64,000 nt of DNA from Eutrigla gurnardus (taxonomy: Eukaryota; Chordata; Actinopteri; Perciformes; Triglidae). The position numbers and the translations under genes are program-made. The stretch lies in contig OY741285.1 in the NCBI GenBank assembly GCA_963514095.1, positions 16,112,820-16,176,819 of the forward strand, given 5' to 3'. Below, one piece after another: positions 51,634 to 63,860 of this stretch (the stretch's first letter is position 1; each line of letters opens with the position of its first letter). The notes beneath the pieces were generated by a model. It worked only from the letters and a program-made list of their open reading frames with translations. It had not been told where the DNA came from and made no database searches.

Positions 51634-54600
51634 TCACTTCTTTTTGTCTTTTTGTTTTTTCTCAGGCTTATGGTTCTGCTCAGCAGTTGTCACGGCGCGC
51701 GGCATGATCAGCACGCTGCCGTCGGCGCTGTACTGGAGTGAGTACTCGCTGGGCGGGTAGGGCCGGCCCTCCTCGTCCCGTAGCTGAGTGAACACCTCCT
51801 GGTACAGACTTTGCATCTTCTGCTTCATCTGCCGGATGGAACGAATGAACTCCATCTTCTCCTTAAGGAGGCGGGCCTTGTTGCGCCTCAGGTCGTGGAC
51901 GCCCTGCTCCAGGTTTATGATGGTGTCCAGCTTGCGCTTGCGGCAGTTCTGGGCCGCCATCTTGTTCTTTCCGCGCCGGCGGATGTCGCGGATGAGGGCC
52001 AGCTGGCCTTCACTCAGGTGATGCTTGGCTAGAAGCTCGTTGAACTCCTCCACCGGCAGGTTGATGATCTTTTCGTTGGAGAATGGGATTTTCATGGACC
52101 GGGCTCGGCGCTCGTCGCGACTTGAGTGCTTGTCGAGCAAGTCCTGAGGAGGCTGAAGCTTCGAGTGTTTGTCGCGGACAGTCTTCTTCCCAGCTGTAAT
52201 GGGGAGCTCTGGGTGCTCGGCGAACGCGGAGGAAAGCGGTAGGTTGTAAGTGTGATTGTGGCCGATGCTGCCGAGCTGAGGGAGGCTGTGGAACTGAGAG
52301 GGGTCCTGGTAGCTCATGCGGCAGAGCTTACTGTAGCCGGGCTGATAACCGCCGACGGCGCCTTCCTCCGTCTCCGCAGTAGCAACCTCGGAGTCGGTGC
52401 TGTAACCCACGGCTCCCTCCTCCGAGAAGGTGGCAGATGTTGAAGACGAAGACGCTGCCGAAGAGCAGGAGGTCTCGGAGCTGCTTGGGGAGGCCGGGCT
52501 GTGGCTGGAGTCCAGGGAAAGACCAGAATCCGAGTCAAGCTCATCCTCCAACTGCGAAGCCTGTGCCTGGCTGAAGCCCTCCTCCATGGCGAGGTCCAGC
52601 AAGCTGATCTCATCGAGCATGGACTCTTCCAGCAGGTTGCTGAAGGGATCGGGCAGGATGGGTGTAGACGTGATGTTGGTGCTGGAACTATTAATGTGTG
52701 GTGGGACAAAGATCCCAGTCAGGTTGGTGGCTCCGAATGTTGAGTTTACGTTGCTGGAGTTGCTGGACGACAGTCTGAGCATGGTGCTTCTCGGGGTGAC
52801 GCTGACGGAGTCCAACTGGGGACTAAAGATCTGGGGGAAGTCTTGGCTGCAGCTGGGGAGCGAGGCCTGGTGGAGGCTGACATCCTGGTTTACCGGTGTT
52901 GGGTTGGTAGAGAGTCCAAAGCTTCCCACCGGGTTCGACCCAGTCGTCCCTCTCGTGTCACTCTCACTGCTGGAGTTGCTGTGGGGCGAAGTGTTGTTCA
53001 CCTCCATCGCCTTTGGACAGAAACATTATTGTTAAATATACACACATTGCTCCATTTATAAAGATATATGGTGCCTCGCAAGTTAAAAACTGATGCATTT
53101 GAAAAAGCAGACATACCTGCAGCTCCATGATGGCCATGATGTCTTGCCACTGCTGCTCCAGGTCTAACTGTGGCTCAGCTGGGGGCAGCTGTTGTGTCAG
53201 AGGAAGGCCCTGAGACGTAGAAGGAGCTTCTTCATTGGAAACCGGAGTCACAACCGGGGCTGGAAACTATATGAAAACATTGAAGACATTGTAAGAACGT
53301 CAATGTTCTTTTCCCCTTCCACACCAGTTTAAAGTGGTGTGGAATTTAAATGTTTTATGTATTTACCTCAGATTCTTCTCCAAAAGGGAAAGTGGCCTCC
53401 AACAGCCTCAAGCATTCTTGTAGAGACAGGGACGTCTGTGAGCCAAGAACTGGGAGCTGGGTAACAAGAACAAACGAGATCTCAATATAGAAAAGTATTC
53501 ATTATTTTAATGGGTGCTTTGGGCCAGTTTCTGTTCTATTCTATTTCTATTCAAAGTTGGCCCCTCCCCCTCCCTGAGGGTTATGGTGATTTGCCTGCTT
53601 GGTGTTTCGCTTGGTGTTTTTAATGTTTTGTAGCTTACACTTGGACGCTGGAGCACCTGGTTGCTACCTTTTTATGGAGGTTGACGCCCAGAAATGTCCC
53701 CAATACAGCGAAATGAGAGATTCAACAAGAGAAAATTCAGACAGAGGGATTGTTTTTGGATGAGTCTATACATATAAAAATATCACTAACTGCGACTTAA
53801 ATTGGTGAACTACTGTCAAAACAATTCTGTCTAATACAATATAAACAAAAAAGCAAAATAGTTCTCTGTGTATAGGTTCATAAAAATGCCACGGATGCAC
53901 CGAACAGTTAACGGGACTGGATGAGCTGCACGGATTTGAAAAGCTCACATTCACATTATTTTGAGCTTGAAGAGTCGTGTAAATGTGCACGTCTAGCAAA
54001 AGAAACTCTCAGTTCACTTGCTGTTGTTGTTTTGATGTGCTAGGTGTGATCGTATTTCCGACACTGATTAACACGTCACACTACCGCCAACGCAGTTGTG
54101 TTGCACGTCTCATTCTCTCTGCTTCCACAAAGCCGGGAGGCTTGTGTAAAATAACGACACCGTTATGTCGTTATGCCCCAAATCAAAGTTACGTGTAAAC
54201 GGTGCGATTGCAACATATTGAGGGCTCTTCTTGAATCTTTCCAAGATTATGGTGGGATCTCTGTGTAAAAACGCCTAATGAGGTGAAACAGATTTTTGCA
54301 TGTGTGGTGAAAAGCGACTTACTGGAAACATCTTCAGATGAATACAAACTCATATTCAGCAGACAAAATGATCCCTTATCAGCACTGTGCAGCTCCCCAG
54401 TGTCTATTTTCTTTTTATGTAGTCTAAGACAGTTAAATGTACCACCTCCCCCATTGGATGAAACACGGTGGTATTGAGATTAAGTTTATCTACAAACCTG
54501 CTCTGGAATGCTCTCTCCGGTCTCCCCGTCCACTGGCTGGGCACCTTGCAAGTTCACGCCATTTCTCCAGCTCTCTTGTTCCTCATTCCCGTCTTTGTCC

Positions 54601-56208
54601 TCATGTGGGTTGGGCTTCTCCTCGCTCTCCTTGTGACGGTTGCTGTAGTTGAACACTTCTCTTCCCGCACCAAGGTCGATGTCCTGTCTCCATAGGATGT
54701 CAATCAAGTCAATGTCCTGGGAAAAAAACACATAGCAACCATTGAAAAATGGGCCTGTGTAGAGAAAATATACTTTAATAACGAGGCATCATGCAGGCAT
54801 TTAATGTATTGAACTCATTCTGTAGCAAGATACAAATAAACATATATTTATTACTGAATTATTTATGTATTTCTGATGATAAACTAGTGCTTACACAAGC
54901 TGTTTGGCTCATTATTTGTGTTGCTAATTTTGGCAGATCACGCAACAGAAATGTAGTCAGTTGATGCAACCATGATGGAAGCACTTTGACATGGTGGTCA
55001 ACATGTGATCAGAAGGGAGGCTTAGTTGGTTACAGGGATTTGTGTGACACCACTGTGTGACATTATGTGCAGAGAACTAAATTAAACAGAAAAATAACCA
55101 ATAAGAACAATAAACTATCACACACAGAAATGCTGTTATTTTTTCTTTTGAGACGTTTTTCAGGAGTAAATTAAGATAGATGGCGTTTACTGGATTTTAA
55201 AGATGCACTCTCATGAACAACATAATCTGTGTATCACAGTTGTAATTAATGTGATGCAACTGGTTTGACTAAAAATATTGGACAGTGATTAAAGAATAGG
55301 GCTGTGAACTATAAGCGATATTGTAAACCCAGTTAAACTCAGTGTCTATGTTTTAATTATTTGTGATCCAGCATATTTGTGTGTTTTATGCTACCATATG
55401 CCCAAATATTAATGAAACAGGTAGTAGTTAGTATTGACTGATTAATGAATGCTTTTCTGAATATAACATTTACTTCCCTGGCTCACAATGCTACTTGGGT
55501 GATTGTACAGCCAAGCTAACATTACATTTTTCTGCTGTGTTTACTTCCACATAAATACATATAAAATCCTGCTTGTCCAATGAATTTGTGTCACAGCAGG
55601 TGGAGGTGGTGTTCTTCCCAGTGAGTGAAGGAAGCAACACACCGCAGTACCTCTTTGGTGAGGTCGTCATTGCCATCCCTGCTGCCCTGCTCCTGGTTGC
55701 CCTCTGGGGCCACAGCTCCCAGGCTGTTGTCCGCCGCGTTCAGGTTGTACGTGGATTCAGGCGCTCCGCTTCCTCCCCTCATGGCCGGGGTAGCGTCAGG
55801 GTTGTTAACGTCCTCTAAGCCGCCCCCATTGTCCAGGGTGATGCTGGGGCTGGACTGGCTACTGGTGGACACCACAGTCTCGGAGTCACGGTGCACTAGC
55901 CAGGTGTTGAGCTCGGTACTAGGCACGGAGAGGCGATCCAGCTGGCGCACCTGGTTCAGCAGCCGCCGAGTGGTGAAGAATTGGTCGAGGTCCACACTCT
56001 TTGGATGGATGCCATAGCCGTCCAGCGTGTTGCGCAGGTTGTGAAACTGTGTCTGGGTGTAGGCTGAGCTAGGGCCCAGGATGATCTCTCTCAGTGGGGG
56101 CAGCTGATTGCTTAGATAGGTGTCAACGTCCACCCGCACCCCAATGAGACTCAGAAGGATGGTGAACTGAATCAGGCCCTCTGTGAAGTATTTTTTCAGG
56201 TAAAGCAT
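51634..56208 (-). CDS. nfe2l1: Nuclear factor erythroid 2-like 1 (NFE2L1/NRF1), CNC-bZIP factor
   Basis: Transcription factor made as an ER membrane protein, cleaved, and then active on antioxidant-response elements of proteasome genes (family knowledge). Coding exons: 56208-55651, 54716-54498, 53456-53367, 53266-53117, 53010-51634; all introns are phase 0, giving 797 residues (human up to 772). The start MLYLKKYFTEGL precedes a hydrophobic ER anchor (FTILLSLIG). NTWLVHRD puts the Trp-Leu bond at 103-104, the site reported for DDI2 cleavage in human. Also seen are DIDLGAGREVF, DGETGES (about 250), the Asn-rich glycosylation region and a DSGLSLDSS degron (about 500). The C-terminal CNC-bZIP is at about 645-770 (LPVEEFNELLAKHHLSE, RRRGKNKMAAQNCRKRK, then a heptad zipper). 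The tail is Lys-rich (KPEKKQKDKKK). Confidence 0.96.
54717..55650 (-). other. nfe2l1: nfe2l1 intron 2
   Basis: Contains a short AT-rich stretch. No exon or repeat family supported. The other nfe2l1 introns (53457-54497, 53267-53366, 53011-53116) are likewise without features. Confidence 0.7.
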
Positions 56209-56478
56209 TTCTTTACAAAGGAACAAAAGGTGAAAGTAAAAAATAAAAACAAAAATGGGGCCAACAAGCTCGGATCGATACTCCTCTACTTGCACGAGAA
56301 GACGGAGATGGATACATGAACATAAAAAAAGTGGTTAAGAGATAGTGAGGAGGAAAGGGTCGTCGGCAGGATTCTGTATGTTAAAAGACATGTAAAATCC
56401 GAGATGGGGTTTCCACTCTGAGAGAGTCCAGTTTGTGCTCAAAGCTTTGTTCTTCATAAGGTTCTCATCTTCCCATTC
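56209..56478 (-). other. nfe2l1: nfe2l1 5'UTR part of exon 2
   Basis: The acceptor TTTTTGTCAG ends at 56479, leaving about 270 untranslated bases before the ATG. A stop codon in the coding frame lies upstream of a GTG-initiated extension, so the ATG at 56208 is the first in-frame start. A donor GGCAG/GTAAGA near 56582 could end a non-coding exon 1. Confidence 0.55.
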
Positions 56479-56582
56479 CTGACAAAAAGGGAGAAATTAC
56501 ATTTTATTGCTCCACTTCAAACTGCATCAGTTCAACATTATAACCACACATATTCCAGCCCCAGAGACACACAAGTCTTACC

Positions 56583-57480
56583 TGCCTACATTTGCATTAA
56601 ACACATGTTAATGACAAAAAATAAAATAAATTTAAAATAAGGACTTGCTAGCCCAGTGCAAGCACTCCATCCTCCCAAAGACTAGAGAAAATGATGTCGG
56701 CTCGCACCGCGTAATGCATTGGAAATTCAGCAGACCGGGGATGGTGAACACAGAGCTTTCGGCATCACCCCACCCTTGACAGGACAACTACTTCTTGTGG
56801 GTGCTGTTGAAGGTGAATGGGAGAGTCGAGAAGGCTCGCCGGGCTGGCTAGCACCAACGACAGCGTTAGGTAGCAGGGTCCCTCCCTCCTCTCGTACAGC
56901 TGCGCCTATCTTCGTCCTTATGACGTTAGCCGTTAGCTACCTTGTGTATTGAGACCCGGCTGCTGCTATTACTATTACATATGTATAACCACCGTGTTAC
57001 ATAATGACACGCCGTTTCGCCACGTTAGCTAGTTAGCTCGCATCTCTGTTTATCCTAAAAAAAAAAGAAAACAAAAAGTGACAGGTCGCTCTACTGGTAT
57101 CTTGGCTAGCGTCAAACAATCTCCCTAGCAACAAGTGGTGAAAAGATGATTGACAAATTGCACAGCCATTCGCAGGCCTTAGGCGCCGTGACGACACATG
57201 ACTCCAGAAAGGCTCGACCAACAGAATTGGCGCATGGGTGGGGCTTAAAGAAAAAGCTGAACTACTATTGGAACTCAAAGCCTACACCATGTTAGCCTTG
57301 AAAGCTAGTTTACCTGCTAACTCCACCTTTAGCATTCAACTACTTTTAAAAGTAACTTACGTATTAAACGAGACACGCTATTGTATCCAGTCATTCACGC
57401 ATACTTACTACTCATCCAACTACACGTCTGCTAACGTTACCTCGTGACACGAATGGCTACAATCCACGTATCGACTTACG
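56583..57480 (-). promoter_or_regulatory. nfe2l1: nfe2l1 upstream / promoter region
   Basis: CpG-rich in parts and dense in GTTAGC/GCTAAC words: ACGTTAGCCGTTAGCTACC at about 56921-56940, CGTTAGCTAGTTAGCTCGC at about 57022-57041, and GCTAACGTTACC at about 57430. The transcription start is not defined. Confidence 0.4.
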
Positions 57481-59075
57481 CATCATTACAGTAGTTAATT
57501 GATTTAATACTCACGCATGACAATGTTGTAACTGCGTCCTAATTCATGTCCCAAAGTACGCTACCACCTGAGAACCGTAATCAAGTCCCGTTCCATTAAA
57601 AGTTCCACAATGTTGCCCGATATAGCATTCCCCAACCTTTCCTCATTGAATGGCCCACCATGACTTGCAAAATTGCTAGCTCTCCCGGCTAGCCTAGCAT
57701 CGAGCACCGCTTGATACCAAAACACGCTTCCACACAGAGCATGCGCAGAACATTCTAGTAACAAGCTTTCATCAGCCGACTGAAAATCCCCTACTGATAA
57801 TATTACACCAATATAATAACACATTTAATACAGATATTCAATGGCAAAAAACGTATTCAAGACCCATTTTTCAAAATAAATTAGGAAAATATATCACAAT
57901 ATATATAACAAATGTTTTATGATTACAATGAAAGCAGTTATGGACGAAATATTCAGGAATTTGCCTTAAGTAAAAGTAATAGTACTACAGTGAAGACATA
58001 CTGTTACAATTCAAAATGTTACTGAAGTAAAAAAGTATTACTATCAATATATACTTAAAAGTACTTATTATGATGCAGAATTGACCATGTCTTAATCAAT
58101 GTTATATTATTTGATTATAATTATTGATGACATTGATGTGTTCATCTTGTAGAGGTGGAGCTAATTATAATTATATATTGTTGGATAGCTTAGCCTGTTA
58201 GGCTTATATGTTATAACTAATTTATGTTGTATCTGCAAAAGTAGTGGAGTAAAAAGTACATTTCCCCCCCTGAGCAGAGTAAAAGTATAACGTTGCAAAA
58301 AAAATTCCACCATTGACAGAAACATCCTCTTCAATCAATGTTTATTCCAGGCAAATTAAGAAAAAGCACATCACACAATTTGACACATTTTTATTCGATG
58401 GTAGTAAACTATAGAAAACTCGAAAGGGTTATTTTCAATAAAATAATGTAATAAAGTTTTCTAAATCTTCCCCATATTATTGAATTTGGAAATAAGAAAT
58501 GTGTGCATATGATTAGTTTGATATATAGTAATTATATTAGATCCAAGCAGCATTAGTATCTATTATATGCACTTTATTTTTACCCACCCTTAAAATGTAT
58601 TGAAATGTTACTTTAATAAACAAGTTATTCGTTCCTTTTATGTATAATATTAACTGGTGCAGTGCATGTCTTGTTTCTGTCGCTGGTGTTCTATATTTGA
58701 TACATATTTCAATGAAGTATAAAATAAACTGATATTAAATCAAATAAAACAGGGTTGGAATAGTTGGAATCATTTGCAAATGTCTTGTCTTTTATAAGCC
58801 AAACAAATGTTATGCATGAATTAATTTCACCTGGATAATTGTGACACATAATGTAATCAATGCACCAGGTCAAACATGATTACTGATGCATTTAAATAGG
58901 AATAAACAGACGATTGTGTCTGAAAACAAAATATTTCAACTTTATGGTGTATTTGATACACTCACCAAAATTTCAGTGTAATTTATACATTTCAAATGCA
59001 TTTCTTGAATGTCTAATATTTCTTACCCAGCATTAATAAAAAAATAAATGTAAAGAACACACAAAACATAAACAT
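57481..59075. other. nfe2l1-cdk5rap3 intergenic region without copz2
   Basis: AT-rich, with an interspersed repeat at about 57955-58320. No copz2-like exon and no miR-152-like hairpin is visible, although both sit at this position in human. Confidence 0.6.
57955..58320. mobile_element. AGTAAAAGT-type teleost interspersed repeat
   Basis: TTAAGTAAAAGTAATAGTAC, TACAATTCAAAATGTTACTG, AGTACTTATTATGATGCAGA, AATTGACCATGTCTTAATCA, TAATTATTGATGACATTGAT, GGTGGAGCTAATTATAATTA and AGTGGAGTAAAAAGTACATT follow the order of a repeat found throughout fish genomes; it ends TTCCACCATTGACAG. It is nearly full length and non-coding, probably a non-autonomous DNA element. Confidence 0.7.
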
Positions 59076-59142
59076 AAATACCACTTTTATTTCTCCATGT
59101 AGATCATGGCAAAATATTGATAGTGCATGTCCATGTTGTTCA

Positions 59143-62100
59143 CTATATATTAACCCCCATTATGTTGACAGGCCGTTTGTTGTATCGCTTTGAAACGTCA
59201 GCTTCAATCTGCAAAAACAAACAACAACAATCAGAATTACTGGCAATAATACTCATTATCACTGAGATGCATATTAATCATGAGCCTTTTGTACGATACG
59301 AATTCCCCTTAAACTAATGCTGTATAATGTTCAACACATAATGATCTTATGACAAATGTTTATGGTTAGAAATAAGAAAAAAACCGAAACAACCTTCCAG
59401 CGAGCTGGACAGCTGCCCACCCTGTGAACATAAATAAACTGAATTAGTAATCCAATACCAGTTTCTGGAGTTCCCGGGTGCATCCTGCCAGCAGATCCAC
59501 ACGAGGCTCCAGTCTGGACTGCTCCTCCAGGGCTTCCTGACGTTTCTCAACCATCGTGGCACCTTTCAGCAGCAGAATGTCTGCCTGCTTCATCTTCTGC
59601 CTCAGCACCTCTGTCACACGCTCAACATACCTAAACGACACATTTCACACGTAAAAACGCGAGAATGATGATTCATGCGGACTGAAGCCGACACCACAAT
59701 GAGCGGTTTTTACAGCATACCGTGGCGAGGCCTGGATCGTGAACAGGTGCTGCATCCGGAGGGAGGTGAGGCGGCCCAGGAGGCCCTGCACCTCCGACAG
59801 CATCTCCCGGACATGCTGCCGGGATTGGCCTTGGATGACAGAGGGGGCCATCTGGAACTGGCTCATAGCCACCACGTCGCCCTCCTCTCCCATCTCAGTT
59901 ATGCGCTGCGTTAAGAATACTTCCAGCTGTACAAACACATTCACGCAGCGTGTCAGATGTTTGGAGTAAATGTGACAAGACGATCCACTCTCAAAACTAT
60001 CCAACAACATTAAAAATAGTCCCTCCTTCAACCAACCTTGTACCCCACAAGTCTGCTATTCCCTGCAAGTTAAAACAACTTTCATCCACTCTTGCTTTTA
60101 ACCTTTAAACTTGTGTTTTTTTGTTTGTTTGGTTCTGTTCTTTTTTGTTTTGATTTAGTTGCTTTTGTAAAGCGTCTTTGAGCACCTGGAAAAGTGCTAT
60201 ATGAAACCTATGTATAATTATTATAGTTGTTTGCAGTAAATGGTTTTGACTTTGCGTGTGTTAACATTATGTTTTGACCACTTGGGGGCAGTGGAAACAA
60301 GCTATAAAAACAATGCTGACATATCACTCTGTAAAGTTGATACACTGAACTTGTTGCTTATTTACAAACCAAGCAGATACAGAGAAAAATGTGCATTCAT
60401 TTGGATTTGCATATCTGGGCATTTTCTTTATGAACATTAGTCAAAAATATTCACTCTCCTTTTTGCCGTTTGGTTCTCACTTCATCCGCACGGTGGCTTT
60501 TAAAAGCTCTTTTGTTTCAGGACTATAATCATAATTCTGCCGACACACAAATGTCAAGTAGACGTGGGATCGTAATGGAGTGATTTGACTGTAGATGACT
60601 GAAGTATTTACCTCCGTCAGCTCGTCGATGAATTGGCTGCGTGACTGAGCGTTCTCCAGTATAGTTAGAGCATCTTCACCTCTTGCTACGCCCTCTGGAC
60701 CTGCAAGACCTTCGATGTTAGCAAACAGAAATATCACCAGTTGAGCTTGTGATGAGTTGTGAGACCACACCGGCGATTAAAAAAGAAAAAGTAGTTACAG
60801 TCTGCACCCGCGTCCACAATTTCAATTTCTATGGGAGCTGCGTCGCTGTCGCCCCAGTCGATACCACCGGCGTCCTGTTGAGGGGCGCAGACAGAGAGAG
60901 GTGTATCAGAGCAGCAGTTTCTCATGGACCTTCATCAACAGCAGCTGTCACGCTCCACATGAGTTCATGTCAATGGATCTTAAACTGCTCAACACTGTTT
61001 GTTCTGGAAAAGTTTATATTGTTGTTGAAGTAAAGTAAAGTCAATTTTGCATTCAACTCTGAGCAGAATCTGCTCATTTCAACCACTAGTTACAGTTTAT
61101 TTATTCATTTCAATGAACTATTTGAACTAATCCTTTTTGCAAACTGTTTCCAAATGATCTTATCCCTTTTTTAAATTGAATGTACACTCATCATTATCAA
61201 TATATTCTTTCTGTAGGCATTGTATGTATTAAGAGTTAGATAATATAAGCTGGATATAAACAGGTACGTTGGGGCGTCTCACCTCGGAGCTCGGCTCCAG
61301 ACTGATGCCCCAGTCTATTCCGTCCTCCACTGTGATGACAGAGTTTGCCCCCGGAGCGTCTGCGCTGTTGCCAAAGTCACCCCAGTTGATCTAAATGGTG
61401 TTTTAAAAGGCAGCACAGGATCACCAAATCAGTTTGTAATTGTAATATAAGTATATTTATTTGACCTATTCTGGTATTTGTTCAATATCTCACAGCAACA
61501 CAGAGCTCAAATTTGTTTACTAACCATGAAACAAATGAATTGTATAACAAAAATAAGATTGATTTAAATCGAATGACCCTGATAGATACTTTATATAAAG
61601 AACCAACCGCATCCTCTGTGACTGAATCAGGAGGTGCTTCCTCCACAACTGGCCTCTCAACAACCGCGGGGGCTTTCCCCATTCTCCACTCGTAAAAAGT
61701 TGGGTTTCCTCTCTTCTGGGCAAACTTCAGCATGGGCAGGACTGGTTCAGACCTGCAGATAACAACATGTGAGCTCATGTGACACAGAGTGAACATTTTT
61801 CATGTTTTATCTTTTTAACACTATATTTAGACTGCTGTTAGTGAAGTGTGTGCATGAACAGATTTCTTGTTTATAACACACTGTAAGGGAAGCAGGACTG
61901 GATCTTTGACGGTATACTCACCAATCACATACAAAGTTTGTGAAAGCGGTATAAAGTTGGATTTGTTCCTCTAACGTCGCTGCATCTTTCCCGACTTCCT
62001 CGAGGACCGCCGGCAAGTCTTTGACCAGAGCCTGAAGCTCGCGAGGCACGTTGTCTCCCTGTCAGAGGGAAAGTGGAAACGCGGACGGATGAAGGACATC

Positions 62101-63617
62101 GCCTCCGTGGTGAGATGGCGGTACGTTTTTGTGGTTTTAATGTTCTTGTACTCACTGTGATGCCGTACTGTTTGCAGGCCGCGTAGTAGCGCTCCCTCAG
62201 GTCCGCGGCCGAGCTCTGGCACTCCACCTCCCGCCTGCTCAGCTCCTGCTGCAGCTGCTGGGCTTTGGCCAGCTGCTTCCTCAGGGCTGGTCCTTCATAG
62301 CTCACGTTGCGACTTAGCAAGCTGGCCACCTCCGCTGGGACACAGAATCAAACAGAATGACAGGTATTGGACACGCATGTTGTCATGCTATGATAACTAG
62401 ATAGGGATGTCACACTTACCCAAATAGACATTATCTGCCTCATAGAGGGACACAATCTCTTGCCAGTCCTGTGACAACAAAAACAGAGAACACAATTCAA
62501 ATCTAAATGTTTTATGGACTGTTTTGGAGCAGAGGAAGGAATAAATCCCCACAGATCTGCTGTCAGAGAGACGACAGCAGCTCACCTTCATCCTCTGAGA
62601 TGAATATCTGCCAAAGATGTTCTTGGAGGAAGCCTCGGTTCCCTTCAGTATCTCCACTATCCTCAGGCAGTGAAAGTAGTGAATGTCTATCAATAAAAAC
62701 AAATTGTGACAATTCAATGAATTCTGTGAGAGCCAGTGAGACCCAGCTGTCAATGCAGAGGGGAGTTTACAGAAGGGGAGGTTATATAAAGGCTGGATGT
62801 GTTGTGTTGGAGCCCTGTGTCTGAGACCATGCTGCCGCACTAGTAAGTTTGTTTGACGTGATTCTGCCAATTTGTATTTTATCGTTTTATATTGATTGTA
62901 TTGTGTTTTTGACTTCCTAACAGGTGATGGTATTTTGTTTTGGAGTGGCAAGATACATTTAACACCAGTAAGGCAAATTCTTCAAATTAACAGGATTCAG
63001 AGCATTAAGCAGTACACAACCATTGTGTGTAACGATATAGTGAAGTAAAGTCTAGCAGATAATTAAGTCACCCTCCGTTCGTGTGTGTTGTAACCTGAGC
63101 TTCTCTGTGCTCTGTTTACGTAGCCGGGTCCGACTCTGCCTGCCTTTTCAGTGGCGCTCCACTGGCTAGCTCATTGCGCTAAGCTCGCAGCGGTTACAGC
63201 TGATCACGGTGCCCTACTTGACGGTAACGTTGCAGAAGCATCACGCCCACCCTCCGGTTTCGCCTCGGCAGGTAAGCACCGTCAGCACTGTTGCCCTCGT
63301 TTACAATTATAGTGCCACATTTCAGCAGTTTCCATGATGAGAGCCAATAGATATGCTCATCGTCTTATATTGAGCTCCTTTTAAAAAGTGTGGCTGCATT
63401 ACCGGTAATAACGTTAACTAACTTGTGTTTTGTTTAACATTACTAGTTTTATAGTTACACATATAAATAAAAGTAATGGACCTACAGGAGCCAGAGAGAA
63501 GCTGCTTGATCTCCTCGTTCTCAGGCATGTCCTGGATGGCAGCGTTGATCTTCTCTCTGATGTCTTTCACGGCACTTTGCCATTTGAGATTACAGTGACG
63601 TCGATCAAGCAGCCAGT
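59143..63617 (-). CDS. cdk5rap3: CDK5 regulatory subunit-associated protein 3 (CDK5RAP3/LZAP), 5' end outside window
   Basis: Cofactor of the UFL1-DDRGK1 UFMylation complex at the ER, also linked to ER-phagy (family knowledge). Exons seen: 63617-63486, 62686-62586, 62468-62420, 62334-62156, 62058-61922, 61752-61608, 61390-61283, 60874-60799, 60700-60612, 59926-59721, 59630-59459, 59208-59143. All phases agree. They encode 486 of about 506 residues; the first about 18 lie beyond 64000. Diagnostic words are EKINAAIQDMPENEEIKQLL, NIFGRYSSQRMKDWQEIV, PEGVARGEDAL and KRYNKRPVNIMGVNI at the C-terminus. Three UFIM-type motifs occur in tandem: INWGDFG, IDWGISL and IDWGDSD (the first has Asn for Asp). 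The C-terminal half is coiled coil. A poly(A) hexamer (tttatt, about 59086) lies downstream of the stop. Confidence 0.95.
60055..60230 (+). mobile_element. LINE or SINE 3' tail fragment
   Basis: GCTTTTGTAAAGCGTCTTTG, GAGCACCTGGAAAAGTGCTA, TATGAAACC and a final TATAATTATTAT match the common fish retroposon tail (AAAGCGTCTTTGAGTACC, AAAGCGCTATATAAA). Confidence 0.6.
60278..60291 (+). promoter_or_regulatory. CTCF-like site, forward
   Basis: CCACTTGGGGGCAG, one mismatch to CCASYAGRKGGCRS. Inside cdk5rap3 intron 10. Confidence 0.3.
60875..61282 (-). other. cdk5rap3: cdk5rap3 intron 8
   Basis: AT-rich intron between the exons carrying the IDWG motifs; nothing else seen. Confidence 0.8.
62687..63485 (-). 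other. cdk5rap3: cdk5rap3 intron 2 with a plus-strand CpG-rich block
   Basis: Most is AT-rich, but 63080-63271 is GC- and CpG-rich, has GGCTAGC and GTAACGTT words and ends on the plus strand in CAG/GTAAGC, a strong donor. It may be an antisense or alternative promoter. Confidence 0.45.
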
Positions 63618-63679
63618 CTGTGGACACACAATGGTTCAACATCGTTGATATGTGCAGATTTGACATCATTCCATTCATC

Positions 63680-63860
63680 TTTTGCAGGCAACAGTTGGTG
63701 GGGAAAACATTCAAGACCTTATTTTACACACAAGCAGTGATGGAAAGGATCTCAAGTACAACATCAAGATATCCGTACTTTACTTGAATATTTCCATGTT
63801 GTTATACTCTGTAATTCTCTTCCACTACACCTTATACGCCACTACATTTAACTCACAGTT
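63680..63860 (+). mobile_element. Fragment of AGTAAAAGT-type teleost repeat
   Basis: AGCAGTGATGGAAAGGATCT, TACTTTACTTGAATATTTCC and CTTCCACTACACCTTATACG follow the family's end words. It lies in cdk5rap3 intron 1. Confidence 0.5.

Larger units (their letters stand above)
59927..60611 (-). other. cdk5rap3: cdk5rap3 intron 10 with retroposon tail and CTCF-like site
   Basis: Contains a LINE/SINE 3' tail at about 60055-60230 and CCACTTGGGGGCAG at 60278-60291, which matches 13 of 14 positions of the CTCF core. Confidence 0.6.

Noticed and set aside
55591..56295. N-terminal extension of nfe2l1 with a second hydrophobic segment
   Set aside because: The frame upstream of the ATG at 56208 begins only with GTG and a stop lies just beyond it. 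The family start is the MLYLKK methionine.
57481..59075. miR-152 or copz2 in the nfe2l1-cdk5rap3 gap
   Set aside because: No mature miR-152-like sequence (the closest, near 58660, only shares GTGCATG) and no COPZ exon words on either strand.
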